A stretch of DNA of 64,000 bases from Anisakis pegreffii (lineage: Eukaryota > Nematoda > Chromadorea > Rhabditida > Anisakidae), in contig JAPYMA010003038.1 in assembly GCA_035041965.1 (NCBI GenBank), forward strand, positions 310,001-374,000. Reading direction: 5' to 3'. The notes beneath the pieces were generated by a model that was given only the letters and a program-made list of their open reading frames with translations, searched no databases and was not told the origin of the DNA. Positions 39,001 through 51,200 of this stretch are shown here, one piece after another. Numbering within the stretch: the first letter of the stretch is position 1; the number at the start of each line of letters is the position of its first letter. A program made the position numbers and the translations under genes.

Positions 39001-41586
39001 CTTGTGAAAGTTTCTCTGTTCAGTTGATTTGTATCTTGTGTAGCTCCTCAGAAATCTTGATCAGTATCCATGCCTTTTCTAGATCCATCATCCCTTGAAA
39101 AATGTGCACTCTTTCCCAAAAATGACAGTCCACCCATTCACACATTCAAATCATGCATAAACCTGCGACTTTTTCGCTTGAATTATGATTGCTCTAAACC
39201 AGACTCAGCCAATCTGCAGCTTGAGGACCAAATGTATCTCGCGAAGGCTTGGGTGTAGCCACCGACAGCTTTTGGAATTTCACTTGGACGTGTCCTGCGA
39301 AGACCACTAGTCACCCGCGAGAAATTTTAAACCTGTGTGAGCTGTATTCAAAGTCGCACTATTTGTTTGATTAGGCAACTAAGGTGAATTTATAAGTCTC
39401 TTTAATAAATATACAAGGAATAAAAGAATTTGTTATCGAGGATTCCGCAAAGAAAACTTAAGGAATTTGCAGAGAAAAAATCTCAAACTGTATATTACTG
39501 GCGAATAATTAAATAAGTGACTTTGAATCATTGTTTTGTTTAATAACCTGCGAGCTTTTATATTATTGAAATTTGGTCGGCGAGTACTTTTGGATTGCCT
39601 GAGTCTGCTGTAAACGGTTCTTCAAGCTTATTCGACTATGCATGAATGCTGACGGCTTATCTGGTATTCTCATTAGTCAATTCCTTTTACATTTTCAGCG
39701 AAATTTTGCTGCTAAAAAATTTTCAGCGGATACCTGCGTTTTTCGCCTCTTTAGGTCATCCGCCTTAAGCTGATCACATTAAAACAGCAACTAAGGTTGG
39801 ATGCTTCAAGAAATCATGAAGCAGTATTTAATAATAATCAGAAGTGAACCAGCTTCTCCAAGAAACCAAACCAGCAACTTGACTTTCTCCAATTATGCAA
39901 GTCGGCGTTACGAAATGAGAATTTGACAGCAAAAGTTTAAGTTGGGCATACAAAGAGTACTTCTGTGCAAGTTAAGCTTCATCATAAAAGCATTAGAATC
40001 TATGCCATGAGAAACTCACTTCTTTAGTGGAAAATGGAGTACGCAGTAAGTAAAATAAGAAAATAAACTACCATGAATCGAAAACATGATAGTAGTAGGA
40101 ACTTGATCAACATGACATAAAAAATGAAATAGCTCAGATAGATAAGTATGGCCGTCGTCGTTTGATGCTAGCTGGCTTGGTTGGCACGAGCATTTCGAAT
40201 GGTATTGTTTTAATCAACAAAATTATTCCATCACCATCATTAACGGTAACTGCGTTTGCAATAACAAAGTGTTTCATTGGACTCGGTGCAGGTTCGTATA
40301 TTGTTCGTCAGTCATTATTAAAAATCAAATACTTCAACGAATCGATCAGTGATAATCATAACAGTATGTAGAAATCATTTGTCACAGAATTTTAAAAAAT
40401 TACAGAAGTTTGCGCTTATTGTTGGTGAATTAATTTGCTTTTGGAAACAGAACAGAATGATTTCGATCGATCAAGAGTGCCTCGTTTTATTAGGCGTCGT
40501 CAAGTACTAGTCTCAAAAAAGTCGCTGTCGTCTACTTCCGAAAGTTCCGAACGTTTTGTTTCTTGCTTCATTCTTGATTAACTAATCATGGAGATAAAGA
40601 ATTTAGTCCGGATGAGCATATCAATGATTGGTTTAAACTGGACCTCCACATATGATATGAAATTTTTCAGGAGCTCCGGCATGGTTTCTGACATCAGAGT
40701 TAGTGCCACCAAGAATGATGTCAATATGTCAAGCAATTAGTACGGGTCTCCTCCTCATTGTTACCGGAATAATAACTCTATTCTATCTTGAACTCGAACT
40801 GTCGTTGTCCGTCATATCTTTTGTCATTTTAGCATCGGGTAAGCTCAAACTTACATAAAATCTCTTGGATATGGCTGCCTCAGCAATATCTACGAATACA
40901 TCGATAAGTGAATGAGAGCCTATCCCATAAATAGTCAATGATTCATTTTGTTAGTTCGTTTCATTGCCCAGTGACATGATTTCTTGAAGTGTTGATTATA
41001 TCCAAAAAAACGATGAAAGTAATTTCCTGGATTCCACTGATGAAATAAGACACTGACTCTAAGAACAAAGACTTATTTACAGTTGATAGAAAATGTGTAA
41101 ACTTTGATGGGAGCCTCTGATTGTTGTGTAAAACAAACGACAATCATTAGCATTCAATGAACCGGTATTCTGTCCTAGTTGAACCGTTCTATTCAGATTC
41201 TACAACTCGAAAATTGTAGCGCAGTAATAGACTTGAACAATACAGCTTGGACTGCAGAACAGAACGGAATTGCTTTAAAAGTGGGTCTGTGCGACCGACC
41301 AAAAATAATTAATTTAGTAAATAGGATAAAAGAAAATAGAACGATTCGCAAAAGCTATGGAATAACGACCACACCAGTTAAAGATCTATTTTCAGGACCA
41401 GCAATGTGTTCTGCATTCATATTGTTCCTCTTTCTGCCAGAAACACGAAACAAAAACTATACACAAGTTTCAAGTGAACTGAGTGGACATTTGTTCTCAG
41501 GATTGAGTGAATCGAAACCGCCTCAAACAGCAACTTCTCATTATGGATCGCTAGAGGACAATGATCAGTTGCAGTCATTAATTTGA
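33028..41586 (+). CDS. SLC2-family (GLUT-like) MFS transporter
   Basis: Twelve-helix facilitator of the sugar-transporter family. Exons: 33028-33096, 33457-33621, 34518-34644, 34752-34891, 37087-37279, 37419 to about 37448, 37534-37811, 38357-38464, 40138-40291, 40671-40838 and 41396-41586, giving about 540 residues. Family marks in order: FANWQFAFQTTYVNTAVQ (TM1), VCVGRF-like block CVGRFLVGIHAG (TM4) with FIAEISPVKYR after it, FLPKSPRDCL before the central loop, DKYGRRRLM between TM8 and TM9, GAPAWFLTSELVPP (TM10) and FLPETRNKNY at the C-terminus. Odd points: the TM2-3 loop has SRLGVQR instead of DRxGRR, and TM7 (ending FTGDDIIDQFSAHI) lacks the QQLSGIN glucose signature. Substrate is therefore open. 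The intron 37449-37533 is short and its donor weak. Confidence 0.9.
34962..35412. repeat. Direct repeat pair in a transporter intron
   Basis: TTCATGACTTTGATCGCTTC begins at about 34963 and again at about 35364, each followed by AAATTG/GAATTG and then a diverged GTTAGCGATTGTTGGTG or GTTAACGGTTGTTGCTG. Both lie between exons 34752-34891 and 37087-37279. Family unknown. Confidence 0.7.
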
Positions 41587-44500
41587 AATTGTTTATGGGA
41601 GTGTTATGTTTCTTTAGAAAGCAATGTTGTACAGTCACAACTAGAGCTGTGAATCGGGAGACTTTTTCAGTGGTCACCGACTGAATATCCAATTGATAGC
41701 ATCAGATTTTCAGTAGTCAGGGATCGAGTAATTCCTCATTTGTTTTGGCAACCAACGATCAATTAACCTTCTTCTGCCACGGTTCCCAAAATTTGGTGAA
41801 CGCCAAGCTTCAATATCCCCAACAAATCGAACGATCGCCGTCAACCGAAAAAATTCAGTCAGAATTGTATTTTATTACTAATACAAGAATTGCTAATACA
41901 AATTGTCGTATTCATCAGACATTATTGCTATCACGTTTACCATATTATGTTTGCTGCAATGAAATTGTGAAAAATATGTTGAACCGGGAAGAGAACTGGA
42001 AACCGTGAACAAAACATCGTGAAATGTACGAGCAGTTCGAGAAATTTTTCCAAAAATCACCAACAATGAACAGACAACAATAAACTTTGACATCAAGTAT
42101 GACCAACAAAATACACACGTCACGACTGTTTTTTGTCTTAATTACTTTTTGTTTCGACTCCCAGAATGCACTGAAACTAAATTGCTTTTATGGTGATTTC
42201 CATCAACATATGAGCATATAACGACCTGAAAGCATTCCATCTCAATTGATGGGCTTATAATCAAAAATTGAAATTAAAAAGTGTGACGGTCAATAACGCG
42301 ATAATCATAATGCTCTCTTTGGATTTCCATCAGAGTTACAAAGTACTAAATGGACTAGGATGAGGAAAAAGGCTCTGCGATACTCAATTCCCTTTAAACC
42401 ACTTTGCCAGTGCGAAACTCTATCGGCATGCACAAAGATTGCTTCCATGATCACTCCTTTGCACTGGTTCGGTATTTCAGCCGTTTCTATAATTCCAACA
42501 CTTGACTGCACAAGGTGCAGCGATGTTCACACGAAAAAGATCAATGAACTGTGTCAATAATGTGGATATAATACTCCCTAGTTTTCAAAAAAATCATTGG
42601 TTGAGAATTGCTATTAACACCCGATTTTTGTGAATCATCAGCGGCCAAAAAAACAAGTCGTTGCAATAAGCAGTGGATTGAAAATGCAGTGAGTTACTGT
42701 TGGGAGGAAATGAGAATGAGCAGTTGTTGTTGAAAATATGTCCTGAAAAAGTTTTTTTGACGTATTGCTTTTGTTTTTATCGTGTATAATTTCGATGAGC
42801 TTCATGCAGAATCATACCTCGAAATATCTTATGTCGGAGGCCGATTTCAGTAACGACTCCACTGAGGATCAAAGACTCGATCGTTTATTGAAGTGATTTT
42901 CATGTTCATGAATTTCTGCGATAAGGCCGGCCCTTTTGCAAGCATTGCCAACATAAGTAGATATAATGCGAAAGACTTCCAACAGCTCTTTGAGCATCAT
43001 ACGCATACTGCGTTACGAAGAACACTTCCATTCATCGAATAGGATTGAAAAGGATATCGATCGAAGCATTGTTCTAAGCAGCTCAAAATTATTGTTGGAA
43101 TTTCTGCGTAAAATGAGCAGAAGTTGCTGGCTATATGGCTCATGTGGCCTCAAATTGCTCATCCTGTTCTCGTTAGTGTTCTGCTACATTAATCACTATC
43201 CATTTTTGCAGCATTGGCACCGAAAATAAACGCAATTCTTCTTGCTCGCATGAGTCTGCATAACGTTTTATGCTCAATTTACCCAAAATGATATCGTTTT
43301 TCTCTCCGCTATTTTTCTGAAATCCAACGAATGTTTGAATTGGTGATCGTTAAGGCCTTTTTGAACACATTTATCGGTAATTCCAGTGTTGTTAGTCATG
43401 AGAAATGTCTTCATGCATTTCTCAATCAGGACCTCGCTATGAATCTATGCCTTCCCGCACCTCCAATTACAGCGCGTTATGGTTATTTGCTCGGTGTTTT
43501 TCATGCAAAATCGCTCTATTTGATCAGCTTCAATCAATATGAAATCGCATGATGCAGGGGAGCAAGCTCTCGTTTGATGTTCCCCAATACAACGTTGCTT
43601 CGGAATCTGCTCAAACGATTCATTTATTGCTTTCAACACACCGAAATCTATCAATCCTTCATGATTTCAAGTAATATTTAATAGTCATTTATTCCACCGG
43701 GAATATGATGAACATAAAAACATCTCATTTGGTGGACGTTCGGGGATCAACTCATCGATTAATTTGTCGAAATAGCGAAAATTTATTTCGTATACCTTTT
43801 TCTTCGTCCGATTCAACGTATGCAATAACATTACCTATAGTGTAGCTCACTGATCATATTCAAACTGCAATGAAAAAGCTGCGATTTTTCTTGCACACAC
43901 TGACGTGCTATTCTTTCATTGTCGAACCAGCTCCACGCACATAATACTATTTATTAAAGAGTGGATCCATTGAAAGAGGAAAGAAGATACGACAATCATT
44001 TTACGTTATATGGAGCAGAAGAGTTACCTCCACAAGGCAGCTACCTACACAATCCCATGTGATGTATCATCACGTCGTACATTGATGCTCCGCCAGCTCG
44101 ATTTCATTTCCAAACAAAGCATTCTATTGACTATTCGGTATCGCTGACAGACATACTTTCTAGTCACTTCATTTTTCAAATGTCGATTCCTTAAGAGTAT
44201 ACTGTGGGTCATATAATGGCCATATAATGAAAACAACTGAGCTAATGACGGAAAAAAATTCATTGCTTCCGTAAATGTCGAAAATGATTCGTGGTCCTCA
44301 TGGCTATTTCCGAATAGCTGTAACCGATGTGGAATATCTGTGCATAGTAACATAGCTCCACGTAATTTGTTAAAATAACGAATTCTATGCAAATAATAAA
44401 GTGCAAACCATTTATGTGAGTGATAGTCTGTGGCAATCATCTCTGTGGGTATGTGAAGTTACTAATACCACTCTGAACAAATGCATTTGTCAATTTAAAT

Positions 44501-44624
44501 CAAATTCATATGATATCGAATTGAGCATTCCGAATATTTGCAGTGAACGAAAGAAAAACATATCCACGAGATGGTCTCGAGCCCCTGGACTGCAGAACAA
44601 TTCTTAGGTTGACGAGTGACTAGG

Positions 44625-44695
44625 CCCATGATGACTCAATCGGTTAAAGCACTTGCCCGGTTTACCAGGAATCAAGGGTTCCAGTCCCCAACGCG
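44625..44695 (+). pseudogene. tRNA-like relic or tRNA-derived SINE head
   Basis: TGACTCAATCGG matches the RNA polymerase III A-box in 10 of 12 positions, and 45 bp later GGTTCCAGTCC matches the B-box in 10 of 11, the spacing of a tRNA gene. The T-arm GGG...CCC can form, but acceptor and anticodon stems pair poorly. I infer a degenerate tRNA or the head of a tRNA-derived SINE, not a functional tRNA. Confidence 0.45.
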
Positions 44696-47216
44696 TATAG
44701 AATCAACTTTCCAGTGGAGAGCACATAGAATATTAATGATGTCATTATGCAGCATTTTGATGCGAAACGTTCACTCAAATGAATGACGTATCTTTCTCGA
44801 TCTTCACTTTGTGTGCCTTTATTGTTGATAATTCATCTCATTTGTGCTTATTTCTCTTCTGTATTTCACCATCTAACGAGAAAAAAAGAAAACGTGGTCG
44901 AATGTCTTTCGTTAACTGATCATTATTTCCTACTTAACTGCATTCTTTTTTTGCTTACTTAAGTGCTCTTACTTAATTGCATTCTTTTCTTCTCGATGAA
45001 TGAAATTCTTATTCGATGGTGACTGAAATTTACGTCCTTGCGTTAAGGCGACAATTACAAGCTATTCAGTACAGACGAAATAAGGTTCTCGACATAAAAT
45101 GAACCGATTAAGCGAGTGATGCTGATAAGGCATATTTGATTGCGTTTGCATTTACAGAATGAGTAATCATGAATATGGCGGCTATCAACGTATGATAAAC
45201 ATGCATTTTCGATTCTATCGTTTCTGCTGATAGAACGATAACCTTCAATATTTCGTTATAGAAATAGCAATAAAGTGAAATGAATGGCGGGGCATAGTGA
45301 TATAATATTATGTTTAGGTTTGAAACCATTCATGTTCGATTACATCATTGTTGTCAGTTTATAGTGAATTCTAAAAATCTGCTTTACCTTAATCTTATCT
45401 CGACCTTTTTGCTTATAGTTGACTTTGATTTCAATTTATATCTCAGGAATTTCTTAAATTATACGTCACAATTACTTCATTATGATTTCGGTTCATTTAA
45501 TTATGCCTTACATTCAACTCCTCAGTTCAACGTTATTCGATAATTATAATTATTTTTCACTCATGAAATAACCCCTGCGTTAAAATCGCATAGCTCAGCT
45601 GCATCATTAACGACGATAATTTTCTCAGGGCGTGCCAATCCGTTAAGTAGTGCCAATTTTTGGTAAACTTCGACTAAAATATAATTCGAGTGTTAAATCC
45701 ATGACGTTGACTGTCATCTGTATGTATTTATCCGTGGGATTACGTGTGCAGCTGTAAATGATTGAACATTCTTCGTTGTGAGCGATACAGCAAGCAGCCG
45801 GCTGTGACACTTTGCTGTTATTCAGTCTGTTCTGTTTACTCTATTAATGATGAATTTGCTAACTAATCCTCATTCCATTCTTAGGCAAAATTAAATTCAA
45901 TAGATTTTTAACAGTGTCTTGTATTTCTTGTCACCACGTCATGGTACCATTTTCAACCAATTCACAGAATAGGTGTATCGGCTGCTCAAGTGATTCATGC
46001 TTAAGTATAATTCGGAATGTCATCCGGAACGTCAAATTTCCCACCCCACCGAAACGCATCATAATTTCATTAGTCAGGAAGATGGTTCATTCAAGCGAAT
46101 TAATTTAGTGACGATCGCTATGAATGAGCTGAGCAGTCATTTGTTGACGTCGACGCAGAAATTTCAAGCATCATCTCAAAGGCGAGAATTCGGAAACTAG
46201 GGCTCAAGTCAAGACCCATCCGAAACAGTCTGTCCAAACAAACATTTATCCAAGATGAGATTCACAAAATATCGTTGCATTCAATAGAAGAAGGCTCCAA
46301 GGAAATGTGTCTGAATGGGATGAATAGGAAAATGTGAAGCAAAAGCGTGTATAATTTAAGAATGCATTCAGTTGATTATTGATCTTCTGATGCGTGCTTC
46401 ATGAATACGACAGCAGTTGTTCATTTAAGTACAATCATTCCAAATCAAACAATTTTTGCTCATCTTCTATTCCAATTTAAAATTCTCCAATTCTGAAGCA
46501 CTATTCAGTACTTCGCTAACGTCGACACCAGCCGAATACACAGTCAAGCGTGTTAGCACCTAAACGTAAGCGAACATCAGAATATTTGACTTCAATCGTT
46601 TCTCTGTTTAATAATAGATCATTTCAAAGCAAAAGTGTTATCTTTCTTTTCCATATTTGCTCAGTTGAATGAAATAAATTAAATTCATTTTTCTTGCAGC
46701 AATGTTCGAAAGCATGGAACAGAATTTTTTTTTCAAAATCTTAACATCTCGTTGAGCAAAATCAAAATTATTTTATGCGTTGTACATACGCTGATTAAAC
46801 AAGTTTTGATCGAACTTAACTTCGTTAATTTTTTAGTTACTCCCAATCATCATTCTGGAAGTCACTTACATGAAATACGAGTATGTCAGTTTGTGTTTGC
46901 ATATGGCAGAAGGAACGTAAGAGTAGTGTGGTTGGAATTTTATGGAAGATAATGAACGTACGTTCTAGTATCATACATTTCGCGGAAGGGCTTCAAATTT
47001 TGACCGTCAGAGCAGAAATTCCAATGATTTACTTCGAATTAACGGGCCAACGTTTTACATTGCTAGCAAGTCGAATGTTGGATGGAATGAGGTCGAACTT
47101 ACTTCTTTCATGTAGCACGAATCTATGAGTTTAAAATAGTTGAATTACACATTTGTTAAAATCTGTAACAGCTGTTTTTTTCATTTTTATGACGATTACT
47201 TTTTTATGACCTTCGT

Positions 47217-47353
47217 AAATCTCAAACTGTCCAGGCTGATCTTCAGTTCAACTAGTAATGTTGAGGTGTTTCAATGTTGAGGTGTTTCAATGTTGAAGTG
47301 TTTCATTCGCAAATCTCAAACTGTCCAGGCTGATCTTCAGTTCAACTAGTAAT
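47217..47353. repeat. 43-bp direct repeats around a triple 16-mer
   Basis: An identical 43-bp unit (AAATCTCAAACTGTCCAGGC to CAACTAGTAAT) occupies 47217-47259 and 47311-47353. Between them stand two exact copies of GTTGAGGTGTTTCAAT at 47260-47275 and 47276-47291 and one diverged copy at 47292-47307. Confidence 0.95.
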
Positions 47354-47991
47354 AGATATCCGTGTATAGGGATAAGTTATTCACGTTTCCGCTCTCAGAA
47401 GTATAGTCTTTGGCGGTTGCAGTGCTGAATTCATTGTCAAAGTTAGGATTGTACATGATAATTTAAGCAAAGAGTGATTCAATTATTTCAAAGATTGTTA
47501 GCTGAACATAGAAATGAATAAGACCTTCTACTTGTGTCTCGATACAATATCCAGGAAACATTGAACGTCATCCATGAAATGTTGTTCCTTCCATATAATG
47601 TTCATTTAACATCTAATAACATTCATTTAGTTATTTGTTCGTGAGCAGTTGACGTATCGGTGACAAACATTTACATGTGCGCGTGATATTCATACGTCAG
47701 ATGTGACTCATTGCTGCATTAAACTTCATATTAAATAATCACTTAATGATCTGATCGCTATTAATGATGAACAATATGAGGAAATTTTCAGGAAATAACT
47801 CAACTGAACTGAATATTTCTTTAAACTTTTATTCGCCCTGCGCGGGGCAATTCACATGTGTAAATTAGTATTAACAAGCAGTCGGTTCATTCATTTCTTG
47901 AATCAACTGCACTGCAGTCAACTAGATATCGAGCTTGCCTGAGCCAGGATTAGTTTTCGTTGAAGAGCTAGCCCACTCGACAGCACTACTA

Positions 47992-47999
47992 TATAAATA
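47992..47999 (+). promoter_or_regulatory. TATA-like element upstream of cab-1
   Basis: TATAAATA lies 225 bases before the cab-1 start codon, so transcription might begin near 48025. Assignment is by position and motif only; the region is AT-rich, so a chance match is possible. Confidence 0.4.
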
Positions 48000-48223
48000 C
48001 ATATATCCTGAGGGCTCAATCCAGAAGTTAGTGTGTATTCTAAACGACTAACTCTACTATTCACTACACTCTCTAGTCAACATCCAGCGCATCCAGTCGT
48101 CTGTCCAGCATCAGAAGCAGTGAAACAGCCGCAAGCGTTGACAAGCAACGAGGCCGCAACGCATATTCATCGTCGTCAGCGTTCACATTGCGATCGATTC
48201 GTCTGTCATTTGAGCGCGGGAGT

Positions 48224-51200
48224 ATGTGGCTGACGCTTCTCCCCACTCTACTTCTAGTTCATGCATCGTGGGCCACTTTATATTCTGGTAAGCTTTTATT
48301 TGGATCATTTCTTCTGATTTATACAAAAGCGTTCGGTTTAGATAGCATGAATGCATATTTTAACTGACAATGAATGCATAACTTGTGAGTTGTTTTTGAG
48401 AATTTGTTTTTGCGCGAACAGTCCCATCCGCAATGCCCAAACAATTGAACATCAAGGCTTATTAGACCAAATGAATGCTTAGGAAGGGGTTTTCTAGGAG
48501 TGAAAGTTTGGATTGTGAATGGGATCCATTCAAGTCAGGTTTTGGATTGTGAATGGGATCCCTTCTGCATCCATGATTTTGCGCTCGTCCAAAGCGCCGA
48601 CGTATCTAAGCGAATTATGCTAAAAGTGACGTGTCCTTTAAGCAATCAATGATTTGTTCAAACAGTCATTGAATATCAATATGAAATGTTCAATGGATTT
48701 AGTGCTCTGTTTTAGTTCTTTGGATGGAACATCGGAGAACAATTGTTGCCACCATCGATAGTTCTGATAAATTCGAAATTTTAGCTGCTGACATTCCATT
48801 ATTTGACATTCTTTGTTGTCGATATTTGAATCTTGAATGATCGGTGGCCACTGGCATTCAGTTTTCTGGAAGCACTCGTTTTCGGTTCCGGACCAAATTT
48901 CGGTGACCGCCGACCAAACTCTAATCAGGTGGCTTCAAAAGAAAACGAAATTGAATATTTTCTCATAAGTGCATCACTGTTTCGTAATTTGAGGTGAGTC
49001 CACTTAAAGAGAAATGACAAGAATGAATTGGTGCAGATAATAAAAGGCTTCCTTCCGGATTCAGTCTAGGATCGTTCCAACCACTCGAGAATATCATTAC
49101 TGATTACATTGTTCCATCTCATGCAAGTGAAGTTGTACTCATACCTTACATCTGTCTTTCTCGTTGACGTCCTTGATGACCATATTTCTCCGGATGTTTG
49201 TGAATTTTTTCTGACATAATCATAGAAATCAGTTGAAATGAACTTTTCCGTAGTGCTTACTGTTGCTCATTTATTTCATCTCTAAATATTTTCAGCTGTG
49301 ACTATTCATTTCTAACCTTTTTTATCCGATCACGATATTCAACTTCAGACTGACTATCTTACCAAGAAAATCATTGATTGAAGCCAAGCTAGATTCTCAG
49401 TAGAATTGCATCTCAAAGAAATTTAGTTGCTTGAAGCAATTAAGTCTGCATATCACGCAACAAATGAAATCTATGACTGATAAAACAACGATAATTGAAT
49501 TCACTACACATTCGTTCAGTCTATGTCATTTCATATTATCTCTGTTTCCGTTTATTTGCGCTCTATTGGTTGCTTATTTATGTCATCAAACATCAATCAA
49601 AGGACTCTTAATGGGTTTGCCTCACCCACATCGGAATTCTTCAGTTTCATATCTTTCTTCTTCTCCAGGAGCGTACGTTGATCAAGACTTTCACAAACGT
49701 TTTGCGCTCATTTATTTAGTTTATAGCTAAGCATGCACGAAATTCAATTACTTCTAACACATGTTCATCACCTCTGAGAGGATATATCGTGTTGATAAAT
49801 AGTATGAACAATTTTCATTCAATGGTTCCATAGAGAATGTACACTGATGAACGATGGATACATAAGACATTAGCGTTGACAAACAAAAGAGATTGCGTCA
49901 TCCATATTATTAAAGGTTTCATGAGAGCAGGCATGAGGAAACGTACATGCATGAAAATCTCTTTAAGGGAACAAGTATTTCAATATCAGTTTAAAGTTCA
50001 GCAATGATTCACTTCCTTCAGCTGTGAATCGAATAATCAAATGACATTCATCAGAAATAATACGTTTTTGGTTCATAAATTCAATATGCTAATAATGCGA
50101 TTCGTTCAGATGTTCGCGTTGACTTAAGATGTAAGCTTTCATGCAATCATACTTCCATTACATTAGCTAGCGAAGTTTTATGCCAGTAAAATTATCCGAT
50201 TATTCTATACTAAAGTCTTCTATCCACTGCATTTCCAGTATGCAGTTGTGCTTGTTAAGTATAAACTATCATAGCATTTGCCGACCATCACACAATAACA
50301 AACTTACCTGTATTGCCGAATTTGAAGTGCTAAAAATGATGGGGTGCAAAATAAATGTTAAAGATCATGTGCTCTATCGGTTCAGTACACTGCATTGTCA
50401 TTTCTTCACTTGATAATCTTCACTCGAACACGATAGCTGTGGAAATTTGTATGCACTTATGTAGCAATATAAAGACATATGAAATCGGTCTGTTCAAACT
50501 CAGACTCAAATTCTCTTGAATAACTATGCACGATGGCATCAACTGGAAACACACCGTTGGTTCGAAAATACGTCTGCTAATGATCACAGTTAGCATTTCT
50601 ATGCAGCAAAGCATCATCTCTACTGACGATGAGATGTATTAACAGTTTCATTTCATCGACGATCTTTGATGCTAGAATTCATTTTTCCCTGCTGCAATGC
50701 TATTGGTCTACCGTAAAAAGCATATGACGACTTATTGTTAGTCTAAAAGGAATTAATGAGTGTTGGGTGTTGCTGAAAATCGTAGTCGACAGCTCATGAA
50801 ATATTAATCAAGTCACATGTCTCAGCTTACATTTTCTGTTTTTGAACAGAGTTTTTCATTTCATCTACCAACAAGTTTCTGTTCAATTCCAGTTTGCAGC
50901 TGAAATTTTCCTGTGTCATTTAATCCCTCAGTGTTACTAACCGCATAGTTTGCCGTAAACTTATCCTTCTGAGTGAACAAGGTTATGCAGTTGGAGGGAT
51001 TAAATTTTTATTCTGTTCAACCGAACAATATAAAACGTTGAGCGGTTACATAAGCAGTTGTAAAACAAAAATTTTTGGTTAATATTGGCAGGGAAATGAA
51101 CGAACTTCAACAAATTGAAACAAATGATTGCGAATAGCAGTAATTCTTGCGAACGCAAAGCGGCAAAAAAAACACCATTGGGAGCAAGTACTAATGAAGT

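Larger units (their letters stand above)
41587..47991. other. Intergenic, 6.4 kb, no gene recognised
   Basis: It lies between the transporter gene and cab-1. I read several open frames (for example 42966-43229, 44440-44045 and 46883-47128) and recognise no domain or conserved block in any. Contents of note are the tRNA-like relic at 44632-44690 and the repeat at 47217-47353. Regulatory sequence for cab-1 is likely in the right-hand part. Confidence 0.5.

Noticed and set aside
44045..44440. 131-codon open frame on the minus strand
   Set aside because: No domain, no conserved block, no signal peptide and no neighbouring spliceable exons; probably chance.
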